A DNA stretch of 64,000 nucleotides from Zhengitettix transpicula (lineage: Eukaryota > Arthropoda > Insecta > Orthoptera > Tetrigidae), in the NCBI GenBank assembly GCA_037074705.1, contig CM073595.1, positions 71,038,139 through 71,102,138 on the forward strand, given 5' to 3'. The notes beneath the pieces are model-generated. The model did not search any database. It worked only from the letters and a program-made list of their open reading frames with translations, and was not told where the DNA came from. The position numbers and the translations under genes are program-made. Below, in pieces: positions 1 to 12,700 of the stretch (positions are counted from its first letter, which is position 1; each line of letters begins with the position of its first letter).

Positions 1-2923
1 CAATTCAACAGCTGCGATACTTCAATTTCCTACCCACGACTCACATTCCACTTTCCTATTAGTTCTAAATATCAGACACTACCCTATTTTTTATTTTCAA
101 ACACTGCAATTAATTCCCTCCAGAGACCCCCCACGAATATTTGATCTCTGCTGCTGCAAACTAACTTCGATATCTGCGTATAATAATATAATAATATTTG
201 TAGGTGTCCATTGAAACGAGTTACAACTGACGGTAAATATTGAAAGTCTTTTCAGGTATCAAATGGGTAAGGACGTTCAGTCTGTATATATAGTAAGAAA
301 TATATTTTTTTCTTTGCACCCTTGATCAGAGTCAAGCATTCAATTAATAATTTCTGTTAACTTATTTAATCGTGCTTCCGGTCATTTGTTGACTTACGTG
401 TTAGTCAAATTTTTGTGCATACATGTCCCAGTCCCAGTGAGCAGCTGAGCATCAGCCTTCCCCCACTACATTTACAGGGCAGTTGGTTTCTGCCCATGTT
501 TTCATGACTTACTATACCACGAGACCTATGCCCGTATTGATTGCTGAATAAACTCCCAATTCGAGCAATACTGTTCACTTCTGTTTAGCGTTCTGGAGGA
601 ACGTGGTATTGCTTTTTTCTTCCCCTTCCTGGATTTGCGCAAAGAGGATTCCAAGTCCTACGGTCAAGTGCCCAGTAGAAACATTGAGAATATTTTCGAT
701 GTGGGAAATCAAGGGGATTTTGATGGACCTTTAAGCGCATATTTCTTTGTTCCGCGTCATATTGGCGTCCTTTTTGTAGCTGTCCGACGCACTTGTACCT
801 CTCCTCCTAAGTTTTGGTTTGTCTTTAAATAAAACCAGAATCTTTCTCTATAACTGAAACCATAGATGCCAACTCTCTCTCCAGGACTCCAATAATTTCG
901 GGATCGGGTTTACGAACAGAATCTCCCGGTCGATCCGTACTTCCTTCGTCTGCACCAAAATTTCAATTCAACTCGTTCGAAATATATTTTTCCTCTGCGA
1001 CACTTTTATACCCGTCAATCCACTCATTAATCTCCGGGACAACACTAAGAGGAGGAAACTGTGACAAACAACATAGTAATTAATTTCTTATTAATCAACC
1101 AGTGTTGGTGCAATAAAATATAAAAATCTAATACACTTACTTTCTTAACGTGATTCAGCTCAAAATTTAAAACGGCCTGGAAAGTATGCACCCAAGAGAG
1201 AAAGGTCTAGTTGCATGTGATGTCCGTGATGATGTTTACTTCTAACCGATATATCCAACTCAAGAGACAAACTTATCTGCGAAACCACGACGGTGGCAAA
1301 CATCGTTAATCGAATTTCATTTCTCTTACCGGCGCTGTAACGGAGATTCCTTATCGGCTTTTCTTTTGTTCTTCGTTTCCAACCTCTTGGGTCCTTGAAG
1401 TACTCCATCATGCTGGAACTCAGGTTTAACAGCCTCGCTCTCCTTCACAGTGAAACAGGCGCTCAAAGAAACGGTTTTTTCGGGATTGGCGTTTTCCGTA
1501 ATGTATCGACTGAAAGTTCTGTCAGAATGGTTGCTTCCGGAATACAAGTCCTCTTGGATGTAAATATGCCCGAAAATTTCGGCCGAGGATCGCAATAAGA
1601 CGGTTCCATATATTTGACATGTCGAATGGACAACAAGTAACATGAAAATTGGAGTAAATGCCAGAACGGAATCTTCTCTGGAAGAATTGTGATTGATTTA
1701 ATTTACGACGTAATAACGGTAAAGTTATTTTTAAGACATTGGAATTTCTGTGGATGTTCATGATAGGGAACAGGACATTGTTTAGTCTGTGTTTGGAAAG
1801 AAACACACAAAAACACAATATGTGTAAAAGAAAAGATATTCATGATATTGCTTCCAAACGAATTTAATAAAAATAAACCTAGTTTGAAAACATACCAACA
1901 TTGTGTTCTAATAATTCTTCATCTCAAATATTTCAAATTTATTTAATTATTTTAATCGTCGAAAGCAGTGGAAGTTATGTAAATGAGCAACTTAATTTTA
2001 CTTTTTCATTAAATTTCACATATTATTCTTGCTTCCTGCAATTTTATAGTGCATTTCTGTAGGGCACAAAAATATATTGGTTATAATGAATGTGTAATTA
2101 CATTGAAGATTAATGACACTTGATAACTGAAAATTTCTACTGAAGATACACACGCTAACCGCTCATAGTAATGCATTCATTTAAAAGAAGAATAAATGCC
2201 AACTTTATCACAACACAAAATACTGCAATAAGACAGTTTTATTGTTTTATAAGGCTCCATAGTTATGAAACCCTTCACTCAAAGTAAGACTACCTCTGAA
2301 GCTTTCACGTAATTCCATTTGTGTTCTGATATAATTAAATCATTATACGTAGCGTAGCTCATACACAATTAATAAATCGTATTATTCATCATCGGAAAAA
2401 TATCTGACATTCTCTCTCAAACTATAAAGTTTGTAAGGTCCCGATGCTAGAATCAACAAAAACTTCATTTCGTTTCCAACTAATATAAACGTCACGACCT
2501 GAAACAGGAAACTATTATAAAAGTAATTATAATATAGAAACATATTAATGACGTTACGGAGTTGAAATAATTGAACCTGACGATTCGCCAATCTTAATCA
2601 TGTGTCTGAATCATTCTGTCGCATAACATAATTGATGACGTATAAAAAATATCATGGATTGGAAAGTTCTTCCAGTGGAACAAATAAGCGCATTAGTGCA
2701 GTAAAGGGAGTAATCAGAAAGTTATTGAAGTGAAGGTGAGACATTACCATGATATTACGTACAATATACTGTTATTTATATTCTGTGTACTAAGTTAATT
2801 TTAGCTTTAAATTGAATTAACACATTTAATTATAAATCTACCACGTCAGAAGTTCAATTAATTTAAAATAACTGCTCTAAGAAATAATAAAATATATTTT
2901 GTGATATTCTACACTGAATATAA
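1..2923. other. Non-coding, upstream of Dscam Ig1 exon
   Basis: No gene recognised. A patch of more even base composition spans about 410-1000 and contains an open frame at 635-832 (+) without any start context, domain or homology I recognise. A second patch at about 1320-1700 is open in several frames on both strands at once, which argues against coding. The remainder is A+T-rich intron-like sequence. Confidence 0.5.
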
Positions 2924-2982
2924 ACTTCTTCTAATAAATAAAATATACTATTTGTTTGTGTGTGTATGTATGTGTATATGTC
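2924..2982 (+). repeat. Retroposon-like family, 5' end fragment
   Basis: Short match to the start of the dispersed family: CTTCTAATAAATAAAAT followed by a TGTGTGTGTATGTATGTG tract, as in the copies starting at 37757 and 43374. No internal region follows, so it is either a 5'-end scrap or a chance TG-rich resemblance. Confidence 0.4.
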
Positions 2983-5975
2983 CTAATTTGTTACACTTTT
3001 TTACTTTTTACGAGATTTACAGTTGCTGAAAATTTATTTTTAAAATACTAGTTAAAAAACAATGACCTGAAATTTGACTCTGTAAACAGCAAGATTTCGT
3101 GTTCCTTGTTTTTATTCCAAAAAAACTATTCTGAATCCATTTTTTTTAATCATAAGTAAGCGTGACGGATTCACATAATAAAATCATTGTACTTATTTTT
3201 GTTAGTCTCATTCATCACTAGCTATCGAAATATTTAATTCACAGGTACATATGGGAGTTATGGTTAACGATATTTAATTATGAACGTCGGAGCAGCTTTC
3301 TCCTAGGATCAAAAGATATGTTGGCGTAAATTTGTAGAAAATTTAATTTTATTTCCGAGTGGTATGCGAAAACACTAATCAATAACACCGGCCTCATAAG
3401 GGAAATTCCTGAAGCCAGGATCAATGGCTATTCTCCGCAGGACATCCCTTTTAGGCATTCACGCCTTCATCATGTTTAATCTATGCCTCCGGCTTTCACG
3501 ACAATATTAAGAGGCGCAGAAGTCAAGCTGTGCTTCCAGGAAATGAATAACTGCAGGATTCCGTTAACAGATCCCTTATTATACCACGAATGCTAACAAA
3601 TATGGCACTCAGACACGCTTCACAGTTGCCGTTGCTCACACATATTCAAGCACAAAAACAATCATTGAATTCGAATTGATATATCCAATATTTATAGTAT
3701 ATTATTATTACTGTTTTATAATATTGTTTCTACTGGGTTACAATTACAATTGAATTTAGAAAGAAGAATTCAAAAAGAAGTACAAAAAGTAGTATGACTT
3801 ATAAAAATATTCCCATAAAGAAAATCTCTGAAGCATTTTCATTCTCAATTATTGTTTCCTGTTTTCTTTATTCCGGAATGCTGGTTCTAAAAATATTAAA
3901 GTTTTTGATTTAACGTCTGCTTTTAAGTATATGATGTATAGACACCGAAACGTTGTCATTTTAAACTGATTTATTTTCAAAAAAATAAGTTTCGTAAACA
4001 TTATCTTATCAAAAAATAATTCAATCATTCTTCCTTGTCACAATGTCATACTGCAGGAAACTTATTGATTATTAATTAAACAACTTTTTATTTTTTCTAT
4101 AGTTTCCATTCCAAATCGTGAATTCTGTTACGTTTCTTAAGTTTCGATCTTCATTTGTGTCCCATATCATTTTCTCTAATTCGTTTCCAAAATAATTACT
4201 CGAAATCGATTAATGTATTCCACGCTATTGTAAATATACTTTTTGTTTTGTAAAAAAAAAGTCCACTTCGTAACCGTAATAATCAAAATATAATAATTTT
4301 ATTATTTTTGTTATAAGAAATAAAATCTTGCAATAATCTGTTAAAAACTGTTTTATTTATTACGGCACTACACTTTTTCCAAAAATCCATAATTTATTCT
4401 ACATTATTTGTTCTGTTAATTAACATAGAACTGGCAGAATGGATGTCATGATTACGTAGAACAACAATTCGTTCACGTCCAGGTCCACTTATTTGCTGAA
4501 GGAAGGAAATCTCATTTGACCAGTATTTTTCAGCTGGAGTTGTCAAAATTACAAGTTAAAAAAAAACTTTTTTCGCTTTCTGAGTTTCATTCATACTTCA
4601 CCGATTATATAAAAAGGATATTTGGAAGTAATTTTTATCTCTAAAATGTTTGAACTGGTGGGTTTCTCCCTCACTAAGTGTTTGATATTCTATGGTTCAG
4701 GACCAACGGACGCTCCACTGTAAAGGGCACGCAAAATGAACGATATTAGCATTATACATAAGGACCAATTTTGCAATTCTATTTTGACTGGTTGTGAACG
4801 AAAATTGGTTCGGGACGTTGCTTGAAGCAAGCTGAAGCAATCGATATTTGTCTGAAGTCATGGCTTCCTGCCAGCCGCTTCGCCCCAATATTGCTGTTTT
4901 GTGTTGCTCCTGGCCGTTTCTGCTCCGACTTCCCTTGTTATTGCCCTGGCTGAGGCTATACAATGCGAGTTTGTCTCCTTCATTAATAAGCAATAGCAGC
5001 TCGCTCCGCAAGAGTACTAAAAATGCATCAATTATTCATCAAGGATAACACACTATGTGCAATAATTAACGTAAATTAAATAATTTTTTTTGGTACGAAA
5101 TATAAGTTAAATCGCTGTAAATAATATTAATTAACGCTTTTTATATCCGTTATTAGTCTCTGCTGTCTGTTGGCGTATTTCCATACAAATCAGATTCCCG
5201 CGCAAAATGTCGGGTATTTGTTTTCCAATTTCCAATTGTCATTGCGACAATTAGTGAAAAATCAAGTTTTCCAATTCGAAAGAAATCGGGAAAAGTTTCT
5301 GTGGTCTAAAGACCACGAAATTTTGCACCTATTTTCAGTTTTTTGTTAATAGAAAAAGCATTCTATTGAATATGATGTACATTAATAATTTGTAGAGAAT
5401 AAAATTCTACATCGAATGGTATACTCGAGTACGAAATTCGGTCGAACGAAGTGGAAGAAATTGTTCGTTAAATTTACGATATTTTACGTCATTTTCGAAG
5501 AGAATGTAGTGTGTCATATTTCTAGAGCTGATATCTCCAGAATGGTTGGCAGTAAACTAATTTGTCATAGAATAAAGATTTTAGAAAATTTAATTCTCTT
5601 TCTAAAGCATGATTTGGTTTTAATAATCCATTGAGAATGGTCGAAAATACACCAATTTTGCTGGACGGTTGCACTCAATCACAAAACTTTAAACCGTAAT
5701 GTTGTTACTATACATGAATTAAAAGAGAATCTGATGGGAATAATGTTTAATTTTACACATTGAAAATTTTTTATTAATAACTGTAAATTCTTAAAATACA
5801 TATAATGATACCTTTAAATTAAATAATATTTTTAATTCAATATTTTTAACTTAAGATTTATATTTTTAAGAAGTTTTTTTAAAAAAATAGAAGGTTTTAG
5901 TATCAATTTGTGAATTTAATATGAAATAAATTAGGTTGATAACGTCATGATTGGTAACATTTATTATTAAATTAT
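2983..5975. other. Non-coding A+T-rich DNA with two richer patches
   Basis: No gene recognised. About 3380-3610 and 4690-5040 have more even composition and could be old repeats or conserved non-coding elements. The minus-strand open frame at 4697-5011 overlaps a + strand open frame and shows no domain. A motif near 3942-3975 (ACACCGAAACGTTGTC and flank) resembles the 3' half of the hammerhead-like repeats but lacks a CTGANGA box. Confidence 0.45.
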
Positions 5976-6331
5976 CTAGGTGCCATGTTGCCATAATTAT
6001 ACTCGGGGACATCCATAACTCCGGATTTGACTTCAATCTCAGTTGTTTTTGCGTTATTTTCAGGTAACGCCCCTCCACCTCCACCCCTAAGTTTGCTCCC
6101 AACCCATGCCGATTGTGGTTGAAATTATACAAAAAATATATCGAGAGAAACACTGTCAATCATGTTGACACGGAAAAATATTTATCCGACGCAAATATCG
6201 GTCAGTTTTGCATGTTCAAAAATTTCCACTCCCGTCCAGCCCGGCCCCTGGGGATGGTAGATGTGTCTTACCCCGTCAGTGTTCGTTTCCGGTGTGCAAG
6301 GAACACGTGTTCTATTTTATTTACTAGAAGA
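5976..6331 (-). repeat. Retroposon-like family copy, internally deleted
   Basis: Minus-strand member of the dispersed family. On the + strand it reads from a CTAGGTGCC end (degenerate form of the CTAGCTGGGTGCCCGG terminus) through the CATCCATAACTCCGGATTTG and CTCCACCTCCACCCCTAAG blocks to TTTACTAGAAG. Relative to full copies it lacks roughly 70 bases next to the 6331 end. An AGA-rich microsatellite follows. Apparent open frames across it are by-products of the repeat. Confidence 0.8.
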
Positions 6332-6441
6332 AGAAGAAGACAGATAAATGTTAAAAATTTATGATTTTATTTTAAATATTGTTTATTTTTTACACAATTG
6401 ATACCAAAAAATTATTTTGCCGTAAAAAAATACCAAATAAC

Positions 6442-6473
6442 CTGCGGAAAGTACAAAAAGGTACTGAAACGTC
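6442..6473 (+). ncRNA. Hammerhead-ribozyme-like relic
   Basis: CTGCGGA (one departure from the CTGANGA core), then a perfect 5-bp stem AGTAC/GTACT closing a six-base loop, then GAAACGTC, the second conserved core with the minimal self-complementary ACGT stem III. This is the hammerhead layout, but the A-to-C change in the first core should abolish cleavage. Flanking stem I is weak. Probably a decayed piece of a ribozyme-bearing retroelement. Confidence 0.35.
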
Positions 6474-8620
6474 GTGTGAATACTAAACTGTTTGAAAAGG
6501 TCTGTAAAGAAAGCTCGTCAATTTATTTCAACTTATCTCATTAATACATATTACAGACGTCAAGTAAAATATTATTACTACCAATACGTTAGCGATAGAA
6601 TAGTTTCTTGCTTTGTTTTGGTGGTAGTTTTAGTCCGCTGAAGAGAGTGGTCTCTGACTACAATCTCAATATATTGCGACTTATAAGTTTCATTTGTAAA
6701 AGGAAGGTTTAAAACAGAACATGAGGTTGAATAAATGAGCGATTGCCCAGAAGTAAGTACGAATGGTTTGGACTCCTCTATGGTGAGAATCCCTGGATTT
6801 GTTTCCACTTCTCTGCTTAATACGAAGAGGACTTGAAACTTCCGTGTAAAAGATAATTGGAACCTGCGACATCATAGCAGTTATTTTCAGTTGGAGTAAT
6901 TGACCAATTAGGCAGAAATCTGATCTGAGTTACTGTGTCTGAAGCTCGTTTGTGTCGAAAATATCGGATTTACAAAAATCCAAAGTAATAGGTTAGGAGC
7001 GCTTCTTGTGTTGATTAAATACATTATTAAATTGTAAAATGCAAACGAGTTCCGACACTGGAGACAAATTTGATTAATGAAGGAGCGAATATATACTTCT
7101 TATTTACTTAATCAAGTTTCGATGTAAGATTAAAATCCCCTAAAAGTTGTTTCAATTTTTGGAGAAAAAATTGGTAAAATAGTATTTATATATATATATA
7201 TATATATTGAATATTATATTTATATTTCAATAATACAATAAAAGAGTAAATAATGTACAGTTTTACTGGAGGAGAATTTGCTTCCAAATTAGTTTATCTT
7301 TCTCTGACTAATTGATACGCGTAGTTTCAGAAATTTCCCATTTTCAGTCAAAAGCGATTAAAATACATTTAGACCTTACACATTTACCAATAGCGGGGGT
7401 TGTTTATTGGCTTCTTGACACATATAGTTATGAACTGAAATTAAAACTGAACCATATAACATTTATTGCAGACATATTATAAATGAAGTTGTTGTGAGAA
7501 TCCCTGAGTTTCTTAGACTGGATAATATGGCGGTCAGGAGCGCTGTGATTTTTCAACTTCTTGGCGAGTAAACACAATTGTCTCTTTCCCAAAACTCCAA
7601 TAATGCAATCCTAAGCCCGCCGCTAAAGTTACTGAGATCTAATTGCGTTTCAGCGCAAGTAGGAATTAATTTCGTGCTGACTCTAGACACAGAAGGAAGA
7701 AGGAAGCCTCGGAATCTTTCATTCGCTATGAATTATTCAATGATAGAATTCTAACAGACAATCTTTACTTATATTTGCATTAAAATTACTTTATTCTTCA
7801 TATCCAAAATTTCATGTTTGGGGCTAATTATACTTCTTCAACTGTCTTATAATGCAGTTATCAACATTTAGAATTCCTCTATTTATTTTCAAATGACAAT
7901 ACTATCTGATTTAAAAAGTATGATTATGGCATTATAATGGAGAATAAATAATCAGCAAGAAAGAAATATTGAAATAAATATTTGTGTTTAATAATTGTGC
8001 AGAGCTAGTAAAACGCCGAGAATATTTCATTCAAACTGATTTACAATAATATTCCGTATCTATTTTCTGATATGAATTTAAAAAAAAATATTTTTTAAGA
8101 TTAAAATACATCAATGTCATTAATATTTAAATTCAAAAATCTTTACGATTACGGCACAATTAACAGACGATTTCTCATTTCAGACACAAATGTTCCTACA
8201 GTTTCCAAAAATAATTAAGATTTATGATAAATATTTATAAAAAGAATAATTGAGTCTCTTCATCAAGATTTATTATTTATATGTTGAAAATTATCTGATA
8301 TTCTTGAAAGATATAATATAAAAATTAATTTCCAAACAAGTCAGAATTAAATATATAATGAAGAAATTACAAAATTTTTATAGACACAAAAAAATACCTC
8401 GTATCGTCCTTACATTATGACCACATCAGGTTCAAAACTTACTTTCAGTAATGTTAAATTACTGATTCATCATTAATTAATAAAATACCAATATTTAAAC
8501 TTAAATTTAAGAATTTGTAATTTCTGTATTAAATATTTTATTCTGACTTATTTGCTCATTAATATTTATACTTTATGTATTTTTATTCCCTTTATACGTT
8601 TCCTCTCTCACCTAAATCAA

Positions 8621-8730
8621 TTTGTCAAATATTGCAGGCTTTCATGATTCCTCTCTTCCTCTCTATTACGTCTACTTCAAATGACAATGCAATAGTAAAT
8701 AAGTCCCTTAGCATTAATAGATAGAAGGCA
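8621..8730 (+). repeat. Diverged direct repeat, copy 1
   Basis: Aligns with 9486-9600. Shared blocks include TTTG(T/A)CAAATATT, CTCTCTA, TCA(A/G)ATGACAAT and (C/A)TTAATAGATAGAAGG versus TATTGATAGATGGAAGG. It looks like two old copies of an unclassified repeat, or a local duplication of about 0.87 kb offset. Confidence 0.5.
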
Positions 8731-9485
8731 ATGGTGTATTTAATTTTTGTATTCGGGTTTCTAATAGTCACTAAAATAAAAAAACGCTGTTCGCGAGCTA
8801 CTGTCATGAATAACTATGGAGAGTAGAAATGAAAATATAATACGTCTGTTTCAAATATAATAATTAGATAAAATATATCATGTATTTTTAATTTAATTAC
8901 TTAATATACACCTTGTGAAAATAAAACAAATAGTGGAGAATTTAATTTTAAAGTTTCTTAATGTATGTTGCTCGCTGATTTGCTGATTGAACAGGTACAC
9001 TATGATGAGCGTCACAAACGCGTGACGTAGTTTGAGCAGAGGAACGTAAGTCCGACGTTGTCCCTATGAGTGCGGAATAATCACACACGACGTCGATCCA
9101 ACGAGGTCAAGCTGTAGCCGGTATCTGATGATGTTTGACAGAGCTTCATGACATTCATGGCGATAACTATAGTTTAAATACGGGATGATCCGCGAGAGGT
9201 CTAGTAGTAGAAATATAATGAGAGCAAATGATTAATGCTTAAATTTCTTATGAACTGATGTAAATAAATTGGTGACGATGTTGTCCGTTTTTTCTCTAAC
9301 AACTCTAACTTTTTTCCGAATTATTTTCAGATTAATATGGCTGTATTGTAAATCTGAAAGCTTCTGAATGTATTGAAACATTTTTGTGTGTTTTGACTTA
9401 CAAGAATAAATATCATTAAGAAATTTGAGGACTTTTGGCTTTATAGTGTTAACATGTACCACTAACTCAATTTCTTAAAATAAAA

Positions 9486-9600
9486 TTTGACAAATATTTA
9501 ACGCTTTCTCTTTTACTCTCTACCGTGTCACCTTCAGATGACAATTCAACACCAGAAAAACACATTAAATATGTCCTTAAGTATTGATAGATGGAAGGGG
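9486..9600 (+). repeat. Diverged direct repeat, copy 2
   Basis: Partner of 8621-8730, in the same orientation, with several small insertions and deletions. Confidence 0.5.
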
Positions 9601-9692
9601 AAAATTGAAAACAAGTCGAAAATCAATATTTTGAGATAAAAAGATTTCTCACAAAATTATTTTTAGAATTTGTTCTTATTTTCAAAACCGAA

Positions 9693-9724
<32 letters not shown>

Positions 9725-9756
9725 AGGTGTTGAATCTTTTATATATATATATATAT
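9693..9756. repeat. (TA)n microsatellite with repeated spacer
   Basis: Two TA tracts (about 9699-9724 and 9740-9756), each followed by nearly the same spacer (GGTGTTGAATCTTTT and CGTGTTGAATCTCTTT). This suggests a small compound tandem duplication. Confidence 0.8.
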
Positions 9757-12700
9757 CGTGTTGAATCTCTTTCTCAGAGTCCGAAGAGAACGCTATTGAA
9801 ATGATGAACGTGGCCCTTTAAGGTGAGGAATATGAGGCGACGGAGACTGGTGGTCCTATCTCTCTGGCGATAAGGACGCTGTAGATTGGATATATCATGC
9901 GCCGCCATTGATCGGGTTATCTTCAAAGAGTAGACACGCCGTGACAAACGACTTCTTCGGAAGAGTCGCTGGTTCCACAGGGGAATACAATGCACTCGGT
10001 ACAATCATCGTCGACAACTAAATCATGTCAAATAAGAATAAATTACATTTATTTACACACATCACTACTCAAACGTACATTAAAATGTACTTTCAATGGA
10101 CTATTCGTACTTGTCTACCCGGGAAATACTTTATAGTATTTTTATTGGGTCTTCTAGAATAATGTTGGAATGTTTCAAAATACAGAGTCGTTGATTGCCA
10201 GTCGTGGATCTATTAAAATAAATCTATTAAAATGACCGATTTTATTTTCACTTAAGTAATTCTAAGGCAATAGTCTTTCATTAATTGAAAATCTTTTAAC
10301 AACGATCCATTACCTTTATTGAATTATTCATCAAGTTTATATGAATGGTGCAAAAATCTAACGGTTAATTGCTCTCGCAATTTCTTCCACCAAAATTTAC
10401 CCCCATGTCCTATAATTTTTAACGTGCATCTTGGCGTAGTGGTTTACCATGCCCACAATCAGTTGTCCAGTCAATGGGGGGTCACGCATTCATATTTTAT
10501 TGTGTTACTATTTTTATGGACCCAAGGTTTATTTATTTGTGATCATTTATGAAACAACGAAATTAAGCTTCATAGTGAAATATAGACTCCGTACAACAAA
10601 TAATTACAACAAAAATATGGATAAAAATCACATTCTTTATGAAAAGAAACAAATTTAATAATTAATATTCGGATTATTCGTTACTAACAATTATTGATTT
10701 ATCATGCAACTTTTAAATATTATTTTAGTAAACTTATTCTCCATAATTTTCATATTTTTATGTATCCTGAATGCAACCAGTAATACACGTTTAGATCCGA
10801 TAGCACGTTCGACAATAATTGGCTATGAAATGAAGGAACTTATCCCATTACAAGGTGTTTAACGATAAATGCACTTTTCGTAGTTTCCATATTTGAATAT
10901 TCATTTTCATTCATTGTACTCGTCTTAAAAATTATAAATAATCCAAAAATGTTAAATTTAGATTCCAAAATAAAGTAGCTTATGACAAAACGGTGGTTTG
11001 GCCTAATTCATGAAGGGATATTCATTTTTATAACCCTCTTTGTGGCATCATGGCTTAATGCATCTAGGATGAACGCATAAGATCGCAACTTGAATTTGTA
11101 ATGAGAAATTAAAATTTTATAATTTTGTTTGTAAATGTATCATTAAATACAATTATTTATACTGAGAATATTAGAGAAATGTATATTTTATTTTAAAAAA
11201 AGTTAAGTAACTAAATTTTTCAAATTATATTATTTAGACGAAACAAATTGTTATGAGAATAAAAATTACTTCAACTAATATTAAGATGTCCTTCACGGTT
11301 CACATAAACAGAATATGCCAACTTCATCTATTTTTGACACGAAAACCACATAAATATTTGTAATTTAGCAACCTTGCAGTATTATCTCGTTAATTAGTTA
11401 TTAAATTATGTATTCATTAAAATTTATTATAGCTGTATTTCCATCTGTGAGCTTGACAGTGCCAATGTGATGATTCGGCCAAACACATTTTTCACTGGCG
11501 ACACGTCAATAATCTACTCTCAAACCCAAATGAAGCAAGAAAACAATAAAGCGATCGAAACATCATAATATTATCCGATGTGAAATACTTGATACAATAG
11601 AAAATATAGCGCTTTTCCGAATATCATTTCAAATAAAGGAATTATAAAATTTTGGCTTGATGAACGTTCATATTCATGACATTCGTCTAATTAAATGTTG
11701 AAGATGACACATTTTATTTCAGTATTTTGATCTTATTTAAATGTGGAAAAATAATAATTAGTAAATATTTCTTTCACAAAAGTATATGTCAAACTTGTTC
11801 GATTAGGTATTATTTCCCAGAACCGTCCTGTTCCCAATTGCATTGTGGACTTACTCAGTACTAGTTTTCGTTTACTCATCAGGCATTATAAGAAAATCAA
11901 GCGACTCCCGATAAGTGGCAACTTAATTTCGTTTCCTAGATTCAACTGGTATTGTTTTCGAACTATCTGGAGTGAGAAGCTTTATTAGTGACAGGTAGTT
12001 CGTGGTGCCGAAGAGCTTAAGCAGGGCTGAGGGAGCTTCTAGTTTCATGGAAGGCTGAGCATGAGATTTAGAAGGAACCAGCCTGCGCGTCCCGAACTTT
12101 ATACTTGTACTGTACCCGGAGCTAAAAACACCCAAAAATGGCTTCCTGCGTCATTATTGTTCAGTTAAATTAAATTTCGAGTTAATAACCTACCGTTAGC
12201 AAATACATCGACAGTTTGTTTTTCTCGTCCTTGTTAAACTTTACTGAACGTGTTGAACTATTTTGTTCTCCGTTTCTAGCGCTTTATATTCAATATGAAT
12301 AGGTCTGGCATTTATATCCGGGTCTTCAACACTACAAACACTCACCACAAGCTGTTGATGAACAGTCACAATTAGAATTATGTAAACAGAAATCTAAAAG
12401 ATGTTTTTGTATACAAAGATCGTTGACAGTGGACATTTTGGAGAAAAAGTGCTAGTTTTTTAGTATACAAAAGTGGTAAAAAATAATTGGGGTTATTTCA
12501 TACTATTATTTATGTACTTTAATTTATTTTACGATAGAAAATATTATGAGCAATTATTATTCTCGGCTTGATTCTGTCAATGCTGGCATCCCAGATACTC
12601 GCTGGATGTTTTTTGTGTTAATTAATTATTAATTATTGTAATTAATTTTACCCTTCATGTAATTAAATATTTTCAGAGCTAAACAACTATCAAATGAAAT

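Larger units (their letters stand above)
6474..9692. other. Non-coding A+T-rich DNA
   Basis: No gene recognised. A (TA)n microsatellite lies at 7187-7207. A segment at 8621-8730 recurs in diverged form at 9486-9600. About 8980-9200 has more even composition and includes the inverted CGTCAC/GTGACG pair at 9010-9027. The rest is featureless by eye. Confidence 0.45.

Noticed and set aside
11875..11895. Minus-strand CTGATGAGTAAACGAAAACT as a hammerhead
   Set aside because: Stem II would be only two base pairs and the GTC cleavage triplet is absent.
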